Origin: Mastigamoeba balamuthi
Lineage: Eukaryota > Evosea > Mastigamoebida > Mastigamoebidae
Direction of reading: 5' to 3'
DNA length: 64,000 nucleotides
Assembly: GCA_902651635.1 (NCBI GenBank)
Contig: CACRSC010000002.1
Span: 408,377 to 472,376 of the forward strand
Shown here: positions 54,501 through 64,000 of the stretch, piece by piece
Position numbering within the stretch: the first letter of the stretch is position 1
Layout: every line of letters begins with the position of its first letter
Notes under the pieces: model-generated
What the model was told of the DNA's origin: nothing
What the model saw: the letters and a program-made list of their open reading frames with translations, nothing else
Databases searched by the model: none
Program-made: the position numbers and the translations under genes

Positions 54501-57500
54501 GCACTGTAGGGGGCGGTGCATACCTCACGCGACTCCATTTCCGATATCTCGATTGTCAGCTGCTCGTCCGACGGAATGACGGCGGGCACTTTCTCGCCCG
54601 CCACGAGTTTTTGGTTCGTCTGAGCAGTACATGGTCAGGGGTTGCGAAAGTGGCTGGCTGTATTGTGCGCACGGTGGACAACAGGGAGACTTTGGCCTCC
54701 AGGACTCGGATGCGGCAGAGCAGCCTGTCCTTCTCGTCGGTGAACTCCTTCGCCTTGAGGTCGTATTCCTTCTGCAGCTCCTTTCTGATGGCCGCGATGT
54801 CGCTCTCGCTCGGCGGCAGCACCTGCACCACTGTCCGTGTGCCCTTCCTGCTGCTCTTGGCGCTGCTGTCGTGCTTTCCGTCGTCTGCGCCCGAGGCAGA
54901 TGAGTTTTTGGCATCCTGCTCGCCCTGCGCTGATGCCGCAGACGCTACTGGCGTGCTGGCAGGTCGTTCCACGTCCGATGGCACCTCGGCTGCCCCCGGG
55001 CCGGGCTGCGATTCGTGCTCGCCCTGCCGCTCAGCATCCGGTTTTCCGGGTATCTCATCGTCGGACGTCTGCCGCTCTGACGGCTCGTCGACGCCTGACT
55101 CGTCCCCTGTCTGGTCTGATTCGAGCATCTCGATGCGCTCCAGCGCCTTCTTGTGGTTCTGGGTCAGCTGTTCCAGCTCCTCCTCGAGCAGCATTATTCG
55201 CTCGTCTTTCTGCTTGTCGACTGAGTTTCGAGTGGAGGTATGCAGTGCAAATGTGGAGGCCTCACGTTGAAGGATCCGTCGGCGAAATCCTCGCCCTGAG
55301 CGTCGGCCTCTGCCAGCGAGGCGTCTACCTCGGCGTCTGCCGCGATTTCAGGCAGCGTGGCACGCACGGCAGCCTGCAGCTCGTCCCTCTTCTTGTTCAA
55401 CTCCTGTTCGCAGTCGTAGATCGCCCCCTCGTTGTTCTCCTCGCGCGCGCGGTGCAGCTTGTCCTCAAGCTCCGTCATCTGCTCCTCGAGCTTTGCCACG
55501 TCCATGATCTTCTCGTCGCGCGTCATCGCCCGCTTCTTCCAGTTGGATGCTTCGGCGATCAGAGCCTTCTTCACGCTCTTCTCGGCCTCGAGCTGCTTCT
55601 TGAGCGCCACGATCTGCCTCTGGAGCCCTCCGATCTCGTGTGGGGACGCCTTGCGGGCCGGCGCCTGCTGCGTGCTTTGCGCCGCTGTCTGCGACTGTGC
55701 CTGCTTGGCCGCCTCGCGCGTTGCTGCGATCTCTGCGACCGCCGCTGCGAGCTGCGCCTTGAGGCTCTGGATCTCCGCGTTGGCAGTCTGCAGGTTGCCC
55801 TCGAGCTTATCGCGCGTCTGCTGCGCCTCGTCCAGAAGCGCAGTCAGGCGGCGGCTGTCCGACTCGGACGACCACGACTGCTCTTGGTGCTGCGACTCCA
55901 CGGCCTCGAGCGCGCGGCGGTTCTCCTCAGCTCGGCGGTTTGCTGACTCGAGCTTTGATTGCCAGGCGCGGCGCTCGAGACTCAGCTGCTCTGCATAGTC
56001 CGCGGCGTCGGCGCTTCGGATCTGCTCGAACTTCTGGTTGAGCTCTACCTTGTCGCTCTCGTGCTCGTGGCGGATTGTCTCGATGCGCTTCTCGTAGGTC
56101 TGGATGGTGAGCTCGATCATCTCTTTATCCTTCTGCTGCGAGATGCGGTCCATCATCTGGTCGAACGTCGCCCGGAGGTCCTGGTCGTACTTGGCGGAGA
56201 TTTGGTCGAGCTTCTTCTCCATCTCCTGCACGTCTGCAAATCTCTGCGCGGCGTCCTTTGACGTGTCCATCGTTGCAGAGGGCTGTCTCGATATCGATGC
56301 AGCTGTCGCCTGCATGTTGGCCCTGTGCAGCTGGTCCTCCAGTTCTGTGTTCGCTTTTAGAGGCTGGCGTGTAGCACGCAACGCCCTACCTTGTATTCTG
56401 GCGTTGAGGGCATTTCTGTCCACCTCCCAGGCGATGGTGATCTTCTGATACTCGACTGGGAGGGTTGGCGGCGCCTTCTCGCTTTTGCCGGCATTGGCGC
56501 CAGACACAAGCATTGTCATGTACTTCTCTAGCTCTGTGTGTGCGTGCGTGTCAGAGTGCAAAGCGCGTTGGCTGGTCGTTTATTCGCACGTTCTTGCATC
56601 TTCACGAGCTTCTTTCCCATCCCGTCGACCTGTGTTTTGAGTTCTCCTTCGCGCTCCTTGTATCGCTGTATTTCCTTGTCCTGGTGATGATTGAAAGGTG
56701 CGTCAGAGGATTGGTGTGCAATTGGCGTGCTCACAGAGTCGAACGCGGCCTCTGTCTGAGCTATCTGGAACCTGAGCTTCTTCAGGTCGTCGTTCTTCTT
56801 CTCAATGGACTTTTGCATTGTGTTCATTCGCTCCTCGGCCTCTGTCAGCCTGCAAATGTGATGTTGCTTAGCCCTGTGCGGTACCTGTAGATAATCAGCG
56901 TGCCTTGAGCTGGTTGCTTCAAAGTCTTGGGTCATCCTGCGAATCATTGAGAGGTAGCGCTCCCTGTCCTCCTCAGAGATCAGGCGTGCCTCCTCCGATG
57001 TAGTCGGCCGAGCCCTTACTTGTCTCTCCAGGGCTGCTCTGTGCGTTAGCACGCGCGAATGTGCCGGAGAGATGCTGACCTCCGACAACGTTGTGGTGAA
57101 TAGTGCCCAGTCGCTCCTTGGCTGTGGTCGCGGCCTGTAGGATCTCGTGCACCGTCTCACGGTACGGCTCCGCGTTGGTGCGCTCCATCTCGGCGATGCG
57201 GAGGTCGCCGTCCTCGGCGACGTCCCCGACGTGCGAGAACCACTTTTGCAGCGAGTCGAGCACTCCCTCGCGCGTCATGAGCAGCTTGTCGTAGTCGACG
57301 ATGAGCACCTGCACCTTGCCCTTGCTGCTCTCGATGACCTTCTGCGGGTCGATGTCCTCCGTGTCCTCCTCGTAGATCTGGAACGGGTCCTCGCCGTTGG
57401 ACGCGCTGCTGCTGCCCAGCGGCTTGCCCGGCACGCCCTCGCGCCCGTCCGACGCGACCACCGCGGCCGCGATGGCCGAGGCCTCTGCGCCCGCGGTCTC

Positions 57501-57812
57501 GTACTGCTTCATGAGCTGCTGCACGCGCGAGTTGATCTCGCGCAGCTGGTACGTCGTGTACTCGAGCTGCTCGACGTGGTCCGCGCCCGACCCTGAGGGG
57601 TACGACGGCGGCGACGGCAGGCCCCGCGGAGCGTTGTCCTTGGACATACTGTCGATGACGGCGTCCATGTCGAGACCCCCGCCGCCTCCCCCGCATCCCA
57701 CACCTGTGGGCCCGCGGAAGCTCGGCGCTGCCGAGGGCACGGCGTACTGGCGCGCCGCCCTGGGCTCCTTGCGGGACATTGCGTGGTCTGAGTGCACCCA
57801 ATTATAGACCAA
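51567..57812 (-). CDS. Very long coiled-coil protein
   Basis: More than ten minus-strand exons, together about 1,600 residues, nearly all heptad-rich coiled coil. Start at 57812 or the in-frame ATG at 57779 (MSRKEPRAARQ). Main blocks: 57812-57060; small exons to 56400; 56370-55265 (a long unbroken coil with DRISQQKDKEMIELTIQTYE); 55220-54690; 54600-53955; 53930-53410; 53340-53140; 53070-52480; and 52425-51567. The penultimate region has a Pro-rich part (FHMYMNPQAKMQQ). The last exon is reached through a GC-starting intron (51717-51661) and ends PLSPPQRPISK at 51567. Such proteins usually belong to the centrosome, flagellar base or cytoskeleton; the neighbour B9D2 fits that, but the assignment is inference. 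Several small-exon limits are not fixed. Confidence 0.7.
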
Positions 57813-57942
57813 GGAGGAGGAATCGGTTGATACAAATATCTGTTCTGGAATCTGAGCCTCTCCACGGGAAATTATGTCCCGTCATATCATGTCACATCAC
57901 GTCACAATTACGTCGCATCAATGGTCGCGGTCGCCCTCGTCG

Positions 57943-58589
57943 TCACGTCTGCAGGCCGTGACGGGCGTGGTCCTTGAGTATGACGCCCAGCGTGGCGCGG
58001 ACGGTGCCCGTCGGGACCGTGTTGAGCAGCAGGCGGTCCTGGGCGCTCGTGACGATCGAGTCGCTGAGCAGCCGCGGGGCGCCGCCGAGGAAGAACGCCG
58101 AGAGCTCCTCGAAGAACGTCCCGCGGGGCCTCCAGCACATGGCCTCGACCCTGTGCAGCCCCGGGGACGTGGGCAGGTGGCAGAACCCGTACCCGCCTGC
58201 CCCCCACGCAGCGAGTTAAATTCTGGGAATTACACGTGTGATTTAATTTAATAATGCCTGCGGTGACGACAGCTGGGGAAAATATCCGGAATCCGCAGGG
58301 AAGATAGGGGGATCTCACAGATCTCGTTGCGCCCGAACTCGTCGTGGTGCCAGACCTGCACGCGGAGGCGCGGCCAGCCGGCGAGCGTGGTGGTGCGGTA
58401 GTGGACGTCGAGGGGGTGGCACCAGAGGGCCGCGGGGCCCTGCAGCGGGTCGTCGACCTGCGTCTGGCCCTCTGTGAGGCCCTCGAGCACGCTCCACCCG
58501 TCGCCGTGCAGCACCTGCCACCTGCAGAACAGGCTCCGCGCCCCGAACCCCTCGGCCCCGTCGATCTCCCCCACCACGAACACCTCCAT
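57943..58589 (-). CDS. B9D2: B9 domain-containing protein 2 (ciliary transition zone)
   Basis: Two exons (58589-58319 and 58196-57943) encode 174 residues, against 175 in human B9D2. Matches run through the whole protein: MEVFVVGEIDGAEGF, SLFCRWQ, EGQTQVDDPLQG, WCHPLDVHY, GWPRLRVQVWHHDEFGRNE, and across the splice GYGFCHLPTSPG. The B9 domain is a C2-like fold. B9D2 acts with B9D1 and MKS1 in the tectonic/MKS complex that gates membrane proteins at the base of cilia. Its presence shows that the organism builds a flagellum with a transition zone. It shares a short divergent region with eL6. Confidence 0.95.
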
Positions 58590-58940
58590 CGGCTCGGCCC
58601 GGCGGCGCACCCGCGGGGTGGTCTGCGATCTCCCAGGCGCTTTTTTTAATTGGGGGACCGGGGGTTTTTCCGGCGTGCTGATGTCACTGGTGACGCAAAG
58701 TGTGACGCAGTCATAGCGCGGAGAGGAGTTTTTTTTCGTTGTTGGGTGTTTTGGCTCTTTCTTTCGCCCTTTAAGCCCGTCTCTCCGACCTGTCCCTAGG
58801 GTTCGTCCGCCTCCCCCTCGCCCCCTCCCCCGTCTCTCTCTCCTCCCCCCGCGGCGCGCGCCTTGGGCAATGCGCAGAGGCGGCTGTGGTGGTGGCGCTG
58901 GGGACTGCGACTGATCCCCCGCAGCAGCCCAGGCACAGAA
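58590..58940. promoter_or_regulatory. Divergent promoter region, B9D2 / eL6
   Basis: The 351 bases between two divergent starts. A strong pyrimidine tract (about 58808-58855) lies upstream of eL6, reminiscent of the pyrimidine-rich starts of ribosomal-protein mRNAs. A run of T (58730-58737) is also present. Confidence 0.4.
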
Positions 58941-59663
58941 ATGGTCAAGAACTACCTCCTCCGTAAGAGCCTCACGAGGTGGTCCGCGGCGGCCCGCGCG
59001 CGCTTCAACCCGACGCTGAAGCACAAGCTGACCAAGTACGTGAAGCCGACGAGGGTCGTCAAGGCCGCGCCCAAGGACGCCGCGCCGGCGCCCCAGAAGT
59101 ACAAGGTGACGGTGCCGTCGCCCCGCAACGTGCTGCCGCTGAGCGACAGGCGCCAGCGCGTGGCGCGCCACTTCACGCCGGCGACGGCCAAGCTGCGCCG
59201 CTCGATCAAGCCCGGCACGGTGCTCATCATGCTGGCGGGCCGCTTCAAGGGCAAGCGCGTGGTCTTCCTGAAGCAGCTGCCCTCGGGCCTGCTGCTCGTC
59301 ACGGGGCCCTTCAAGATCAACGGCGTCCCGCTGCGCCGCGTCAACCAGGCCCACGTCATCGCCACGTCGACTCGCATCCGCATCGGCTCTGTCAAGGTCG
59401 ACGCTGCCATCAGCGACGCGACGTTCACCAAGACGCGCGAGGCCGCCAAGCGCAAGGGCGAGGCCGAGTTCTTCAAGGACAAGAAGGAGGGCGACAAGCC
59501 CGCGGCCCCCAAGGCCAAGGTCTCGGCCGAGTTCGTGGCCCAGCAGAAGGCCGTCGACAGCCAGCTGCTGCCGCTCATCAAGAAGGTCCCCGTCATGGCG
59601 CTCTACCTCAGGGAGCGCTTCGGCCTCGCCAACAACGAGTACCCGCACCTCATGAAGTTCTGA
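58941..59663 (+). CDS. RPL6: 60S ribosomal protein L6 (eL6)
   Basis: An intronless frame of 240 residues starting MVKNYLLRKSLTRW. The family core is unmistakable: LRRSIKPGTVLIMLAGRFKG, KRVVFLKQLPSGLLLVTGPF, then VPLRRVNQAHVIATSTRI and KAVDSQLLPLIKKVP. The human protein has the same order with a longer N-terminus. It is a structural protein of the large ribosomal subunit. Codon use is extremely biased to C and G at third positions, as expected for a highly expressed gene here. The start was chosen because it begins with the family N-terminus, right after a CAG-rich leader. Confidence 0.95.
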   Translation: MVKNYLLRKSLTRWSAAARARFNPTLKHKLTKYVKPTRVVKAAPKDAAPAPQKYKVTVPSPRNVLPLSDRRQRVARHFTPATAKLRRSIKPGTVLIMLAGRFKGKRVVFLKQLPSGLLLVTGPFKINGVPLRRVNQAHVIATSTRIRIGSVKVDAAISDATFTKTREAAKRKGEAEFFKDKKEGDKPAAPKAKVSAEFVAQQKAVDSQLLPLIKKVPVMALYLRERFGLANNEYPHLMKF

Positions 59664-60138
59664 GCACGCCGACGCCTCCCCCCCCCTGCGTGTGTGTGTG
59701 CCAGCGAACGCGCATGAGCCACTGCCGGTCGCCTCTGCTCCGCCTCAAGGGACATCGCCTCTAACTGGAAGGGTTCTTTACACCTCTGCGTCACTTCTCT
59801 CGCCCCCCCTCTGCGCCTCTGGCCCCCCTTCCCCCCTCCCTGATTCGATCGTCTGCTGAATCTGGGTTCCGCCTGATTCTCTGTGCATTGTCATCGCTGT
59901 TTGTTCGTTTTGTGCCCTGGTGTGCGCGCGCGCGCGGGTTGGTGGTGGATCTCCGTTTTGATACACATATCTTCTCTCACTCAATCTGCCGTGCTATCTC
60001 AACCCCGGGTAAGCGCTCGTCCTAAGATGAGAAGATCGATCTCATCTCGTCAAGCTCGCGTGTCATGACGTGTAGTAGTCAGGAGGCGATTTCTGTGCGC
60101 TGAATCTGGAAACGAATCTGGAAAACAAACGCAGCGCG
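59664..60138. other. Intergenic, nothing recognised
   Basis: About 475 bases after eL6, with C-rich then lower-GC sequence. An alternating CG run near 59927-59936 is the only notable feature. Confidence 0.4.
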
Positions 60139-62846
60139 ATGTCGTTGGGCTCAGCGGGCTCTGGGGCTGGGGGCTCTGCCGCTTCGGTCGACCTGGTGGC
60201 CGCTGTGGCCGCCGCGCACGACGGCGCCGAGATCGCGCTGCCGCCGTGCCCCGCGCCCCTCGCGCTGCCGCTGACGGCGACGGTCCGCGTCTCCCTGCCG
60301 CCCCCCCGTGCCGCCGCCGTCGTCTCCGCCGGTTCTGACGTCGTCGACGCCGTCGCTGGCGGTGCTGCGCTCGCGGGGCCCGCGTGCGCTGCTCTCTCTG
60401 CGCGGGCTGCGGGCCGAGGCGCACGCGGGGGCCGAGCCGCTGGCCGCCGTGGTCGCCGAGGTCTGCGACGGGGGCTCGGCCCTCGACGCCGCCGACTGCG
60501 TCCTCGCCCGCGGCTGCCTCGCCCTCGAGCCCTCGGCCGGCCCCGTCGCCCTCCGCTCCTGCGCCCTCGACAACCCGCGCGGCTGCTGCCTCCGCGCCGA
60601 CAGCGCCGGCCCCCTCTCCCTCGCCGACTGCGCCCTCTGCGGCGCCGTCCGCCTGCGCCCCCCGTGCCCGTCGTCGTCGTCGTCGTCGTCGCTGTCGCCG
60701 GTGGTCTTGGAGCGCTGCGTGCTGCGCGGCTGCGCGGTGGCCGTCGGGGGCTGCGCAGCGCGCGTCGTCTTCAGGCGCTGCGAGTTCGTCGGCGCCCGCG
60801 TCGACGTCGCCGGCGAGGGCGCCGACGCCACGTTCGAGGAGTGCGTCTTCCGCGACTGCGCGGGCGAGGCCGCCGCCGCCGTCGTCCAGCGCGGCGCCCG
60901 GCCCGCCTTTGTCAAGTGCGAGTTCCGGGGCTGCTGGCTGCTCGTCCGCGGCGCCGCCCCCGTCGTCGACGAGTGCAGCGTCACCGCCAGCCCCGTGCGC
61001 GGGCTGCCCGCCTGCCGTGCCGGCGGCTGCTGAACGCGGGGTCCGGGGGTGGCCGTGCCAGCGCAGGGCGACGGCGTCGTCGTGGAGTCGGGCGCTGAGC
61101 CGTCGCTGCGCTTCTGCGCCGTCACGGGCTGTTCGGGCAGCGGCGTCGTCGTCCGCGGGGCCGCTGCCAAGGCCGCCCTCGAGTCCTGCAAGGTCACGGG
61201 GTCCAAGGTGCGCGCGCCCCCTCGGGCCGTCCCGTCGCTGGGGGGGGCCCCTCACAGCGGCGCGTCAATTGACTGGGGCAGAGGTGCGGCGTCGTCGTGC
61301 ACTCGGGGGCCTCGGCGGCGCTGAGCGACTGCGACGTCTCGGGCTCCGGCGGCAGCAACGTCGAGGCGCAGCAAGAGGGCTCCGTGGCCCTCGATCGCTG
61401 CCGTCTCCACCACTCCGAGGTCTCTCTGCCGTCTCTGCGCGCCCCATTCAATTGATTTCGCCCCACAAACACTCTGTTTTGCCTCCCCCCCGCCCCGCCC
61501 TCTCTCGCGCCACGCAGCAAGCGGGCGTGTCTGCGCACCACGGCGGCAGGGCCGAGGCCGTCGACTGCGACATACACAGCAACGGCGGGGCCAACGTGTA
61601 CGTGGGGGCCGCGGGCCGCGTGCAGGCGCGCCGCTGCGACGTGCACGGCGGCGCCGCCGAGGGCCTCGCCGTCTCGGGCGGCAGCGCCGTCCTGCGCTCG
61701 TGCACCGTCCGCGAGACGGCCCTCGAGGGCGCCGACGTGGACGCCAGCGACGCCGAGGTCGCGCTCGAGGCCTGCGCGTTCACGGCCTGCGGGGGCTCCG
61801 CCGCTGTGCTCCTCCGCAACGCCTCGCGCGCGCGCCTGAGCGCCTGCACCGCCGACGACAGCGCTGGCGCCGGGGCCCGCGTCGAGGCGGGGGCTGCGGC
61901 GGTGCTCGAGGGCTGCGCGCTGAGCGGGAGCGCGGGGTCGGGGCTGAGCGTCGCGGGGGCGGGCAGCAGCGCGGAGCTGCGCGAGTGCCGCGCGGAGCGC
62001 AACGGCGCCCACGGCATCGACGCCGGCGCCGGGTGCGCGCTGGCGGTCGCGCGGTGCTCGTGCTCGCGCAACGCGGGCTGCGGGGCGCTGGTGCGCGGCG
62101 GGGCGGCGGGCAGCGTGCGCGAGTGCTCGTTCGAGGGCAACGGCGCCGCGGGCGTCGAGGTCGCCGGCGAGGGCACAGCGCCGTCGCTCGAGGCCTGCGC
62201 GGTCGGCGCCAGCGGCCAGGCGGGCATCTACGTCCACAGCGGCGCGCGGCCCGCGCTCAGCGGGTGCTCGGTGAGCGGCGGCAGCGGCGCCAGCGTCGAG
62301 GTGCGCTCGGCGTGCCCGTCGCTCGCGCAGTGCACTCTGCGCGGCGCCAAGTCCGCTGCGCTCCTGGCCCTCGGCGACGCCGCGCAGCCCACGCTGGCCG
62401 ACTGCGACCTCTGCGACTGCGCAGCCCACGGCGTGGCCTCTGCGAGGGGCGCCAACCCGCTGCTGCGGGGCTGCCGGATCCGCGGGTGCGGCAGCGCGGG
62501 TCTGAGCGTCCGCGAGTCCGCGTCGGCGCGTGCGCAGTCGTGCGAGTTCGCGGGCTGCCGCAGGGGCGCCGAGGTCTCCGCGGGCTGCCGGGCCGTGCTC
62601 GACGCGTGCTCGCTGAGGGGCGGGCAGGAGTGCGGCGTCGTGGCCTGCGGCGGAGGCGCCGTGGCGCTGCGGGGCTGCGAGGTCGGCGGCTTCGCGCTCT
62701 ACGGCGTCGCTGTGCTCGCGGGCTCGTCTGCGCGCCTGCAGCGCTGCAAGCTCGACGGCAACGCGCTGGGCCCGCTGGACGACGCCGACAGGTCCTCCCA
62801 GATCAGCGAGTGCACGTGCGACCAGCGCGAGTGGCAGCCCTGGTGA
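60139..62846 (+). CDS. Right-handed parallel beta-helix protein
   Basis: At least four exons, with introns at about 60985-61065, 61208-61270 and 61421-61518, giving roughly 820 residues. The body is a long series of about 23-residue coils with a regular Cys/Ala/Gly pattern such as LRSCTVRETALEGADVDASD and LAQCTLRGAKSAALLALGDA, matching the PbH1 repeats of the pectate-lyase-like fold. Similar proteins include FBXO11-type repeats and many protist surface or cytosolic proteins. No signal peptide or F-box is visible. Between the ATG and about 60308 the frame changes at a run of seven C (60301-60307), most simply an assembly indel or a small intron. The C-terminus ends SECTCDQREWQPW. Confidence 0.75.
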
Positions 62847-62988
62847 GCTCACCCCTGCAGGGCGCCCGATCTGGAAACCCGATTTTCCCGATGGCAGAGA
62901 TACACACGTTTGATCCCAGCCCGTTCGCACCGGAACAAAAGAAAGAAAGAAAGAGAGGCAAGAGACGCCAGGCAGGCGCACACGCTCG

Positions 62989-64000
62989 ATGCCCGAGACT
63001 CCCCTGGTGGTGGCCGCCCTCTGGGTGGCCCTGAGGGCGCTGGACCTCGCGTGTGCCGCGGTGGCAGCCCCTCTCTACGCCCTCGTGCTGCTCCTCGACG
63101 CCCTCTGCGCCCTCGACGCCCTCCACGCCGACCCCGCGCCCCGCCTCGCCTACTCTCTCTGTGCGCCCCCGCCCCTCCCGTGCTCTGCGACCCGCTTCTG
63201 TGGCCTGTGGCCCGCGATCTCTGGGTTTTCATCGTTCTTCATCGTTTTTCATCGTTTCGACGCGGAAGCACCGCTGCTCGCTGGCTGACTGAGTGCTCAG
63301 GTGCTCTCGCACGCCTGGCGGCCCTGGCGGCGCTGCTCGCCGGCGCTGCCTGCGCGGCCTACGGCGTGTGGGCGGCCGACATGGCGGCCAGGGGCCTGTG
63401 CGCCCTGGCAGCGGCTGCCGTGGCGCGGGGCGTGTTCTGCGTGCAGTCGCTGGGGCTCCCCGCTGCCTCGCTCGGCCCCCTCGCCCGCGCGCTCCCCGAG
63501 GCCCTGCTCGACGTCCTCGCTGCTGTCTGCGGTGCCCTCGGCGTCGCCTCTCTCGTCAGGGCGCCCTGGACGCTGGCCTGCGTCCTCGCGCCTCCCGGGG
63601 CCCGCGGGGCTGCCAGCACGTCGGGCAGGCGTCCCAAGTCCGCACAGCAGCAGCAGCAGCGCCAGCCGCACGGGGCGAGCACGAGGGCGCTGCTGGTAGC
63701 GCAGCCGCCCATGGCCGTCGTCGACACGGCAGCCCTGGCAGCGGCGGTGCTGCAGCTCGCGGTGTGCCCGTGGAGGCTCCGGAGGGTGCCGGGCATCGTC
63801 GCTGGCGCCCTCGGCCCCGGGCAGAGCGCAGCGCACGCGCTCGCGTGGAGCCTCGAGATCAGGGCGCGCGTCGCTCTGCAGCTCGCCCTGGGGGCCACCG
63901 ACCTGGCCGTCATCGCTCTGGGCCTCTGCGCAGGCGTGCTGGCCCCGTGGCGGATGGTGACCGTCTGCCGCTCTCTGGTGCGGGCTCTCCGCTGTTCCTG
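62989..64000 (+). CDS. Multi-TM membrane protein, 3' end outside the window
   Basis: Exon 1 (62989-63160) starts MPETPLVVAALWVALRALDL and is strongly hydrophobic. After an intron (63161-63300) the frame continues to the window end without a stop: ALARLAALAALLAGAACAAY, then further hydrophobic segments (LLDVLAAVCGALGVASLV, AALAAAVLQLAVCPW, LGATDLAVIALGLCAGVLAP), with a Gln-rich loop (SAQQQQQRQPHG) between them. About six membrane helices are seen. No family is recognised. The gene is incomplete here. Confidence 0.6.

Noticed and set aside
1-64000. Virus-like or LTR elements, LINEs and DNA transposase genes
   Set aside because: I found no reverse transcriptase, integrase, capsid or transposase motifs, and no long terminal repeats.
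1-64000. Prokaryotic origin of the window
   Set aside because: Spliceosomal introns, eL6, TMA7, EMC6, B9D2 and intron-bearing nuclear tRNAs rule it out.

Overview
The window is nuclear DNA from a GC-rich, intron-rich, flagellated eukaryote, probably a free-living protist. Evidence: short spliceosomal introns in most genes; eukaryote-only genes (ribosomal protein eL6, TMA7, EMC6, the ciliary transition-zone protein B9D2 and an AXDND1/p28-type axonemal dynein light-chain-domain protein); and two intron-containing tRNA-Ile(UAU) genes. An iron-sulfur flavoprotein of the type usual in anaerobes and a receptor-type TKL kinase would fit an archamoeba such as Mastigamoeba. That is an inference from gene content and I cannot prove the species.

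Layout. 1-9.7 kb: end of a WD40 double propeller, a membrane adenylate cyclase, an iron-sulfur flavoprotein, a small ADP-ribosyltransferase, EMC6 and a B-box/zinc-knuckle protein. 9.8-19.3 kb: three tandem paralogues of an unrecognised signal-peptide/one-TM protein family, with a lower-GC stretch carrying an orphan minus-strand gene between copies 1 and 2. 19.5 kb: tRNA-Ile(UAU). 19.8-25.8 kb: PBZ-PARP protein, TMA7 and the AXDND1-like protein. 26.2-37 kb: a charged protein gene, then (after a 921-base assembly gap) tandem units in which broken pieces of that gene alternate with LRR-sushi surface-protein genes. 37-38.5 kb: a two-TM protein and a foldback element. 39-45.6 kb: two tandem TMEM62-like metallophosphoesterase genes, followed by the second tRNA-Ile(UAU). 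46-51.3 kb: a Ser-rich protein and an EGF-CUB receptor kinase of the TKL group. 51.6-58.6 kb (minus strand): a very long coiled-coil protein and B9D2. 58.9-64 kb: eL6, a parallel beta-helix protein and the start of a multi-TM protein.

Functional themes. Flagellum or cilium: B9D2, the AXDND1-like protein, possibly the coiled-coil protein. Surface sensing and signalling: cyclase, receptor kinase, LRR-sushi proteins, the TM triplet. ADP-ribose biology: PBZ-PARP and a separate R-S-E ADP-ribosyltransferase. Housekeeping: eL6, TMA7, EMC6, tRNAs.

The most unusual signal is in the introns. Ten of roughly sixty that I could place start with GC rather than GT, and all ten share the donor GCAC, while the GT introns favour GTGCG or GTACG. 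Tandem duplication, apparent gene conversion and an intron present in one of two sister genes show that several regions are evolving quickly. Exon boundaries were worked out by hand from reading frames and protein-family logic, without transcripts.
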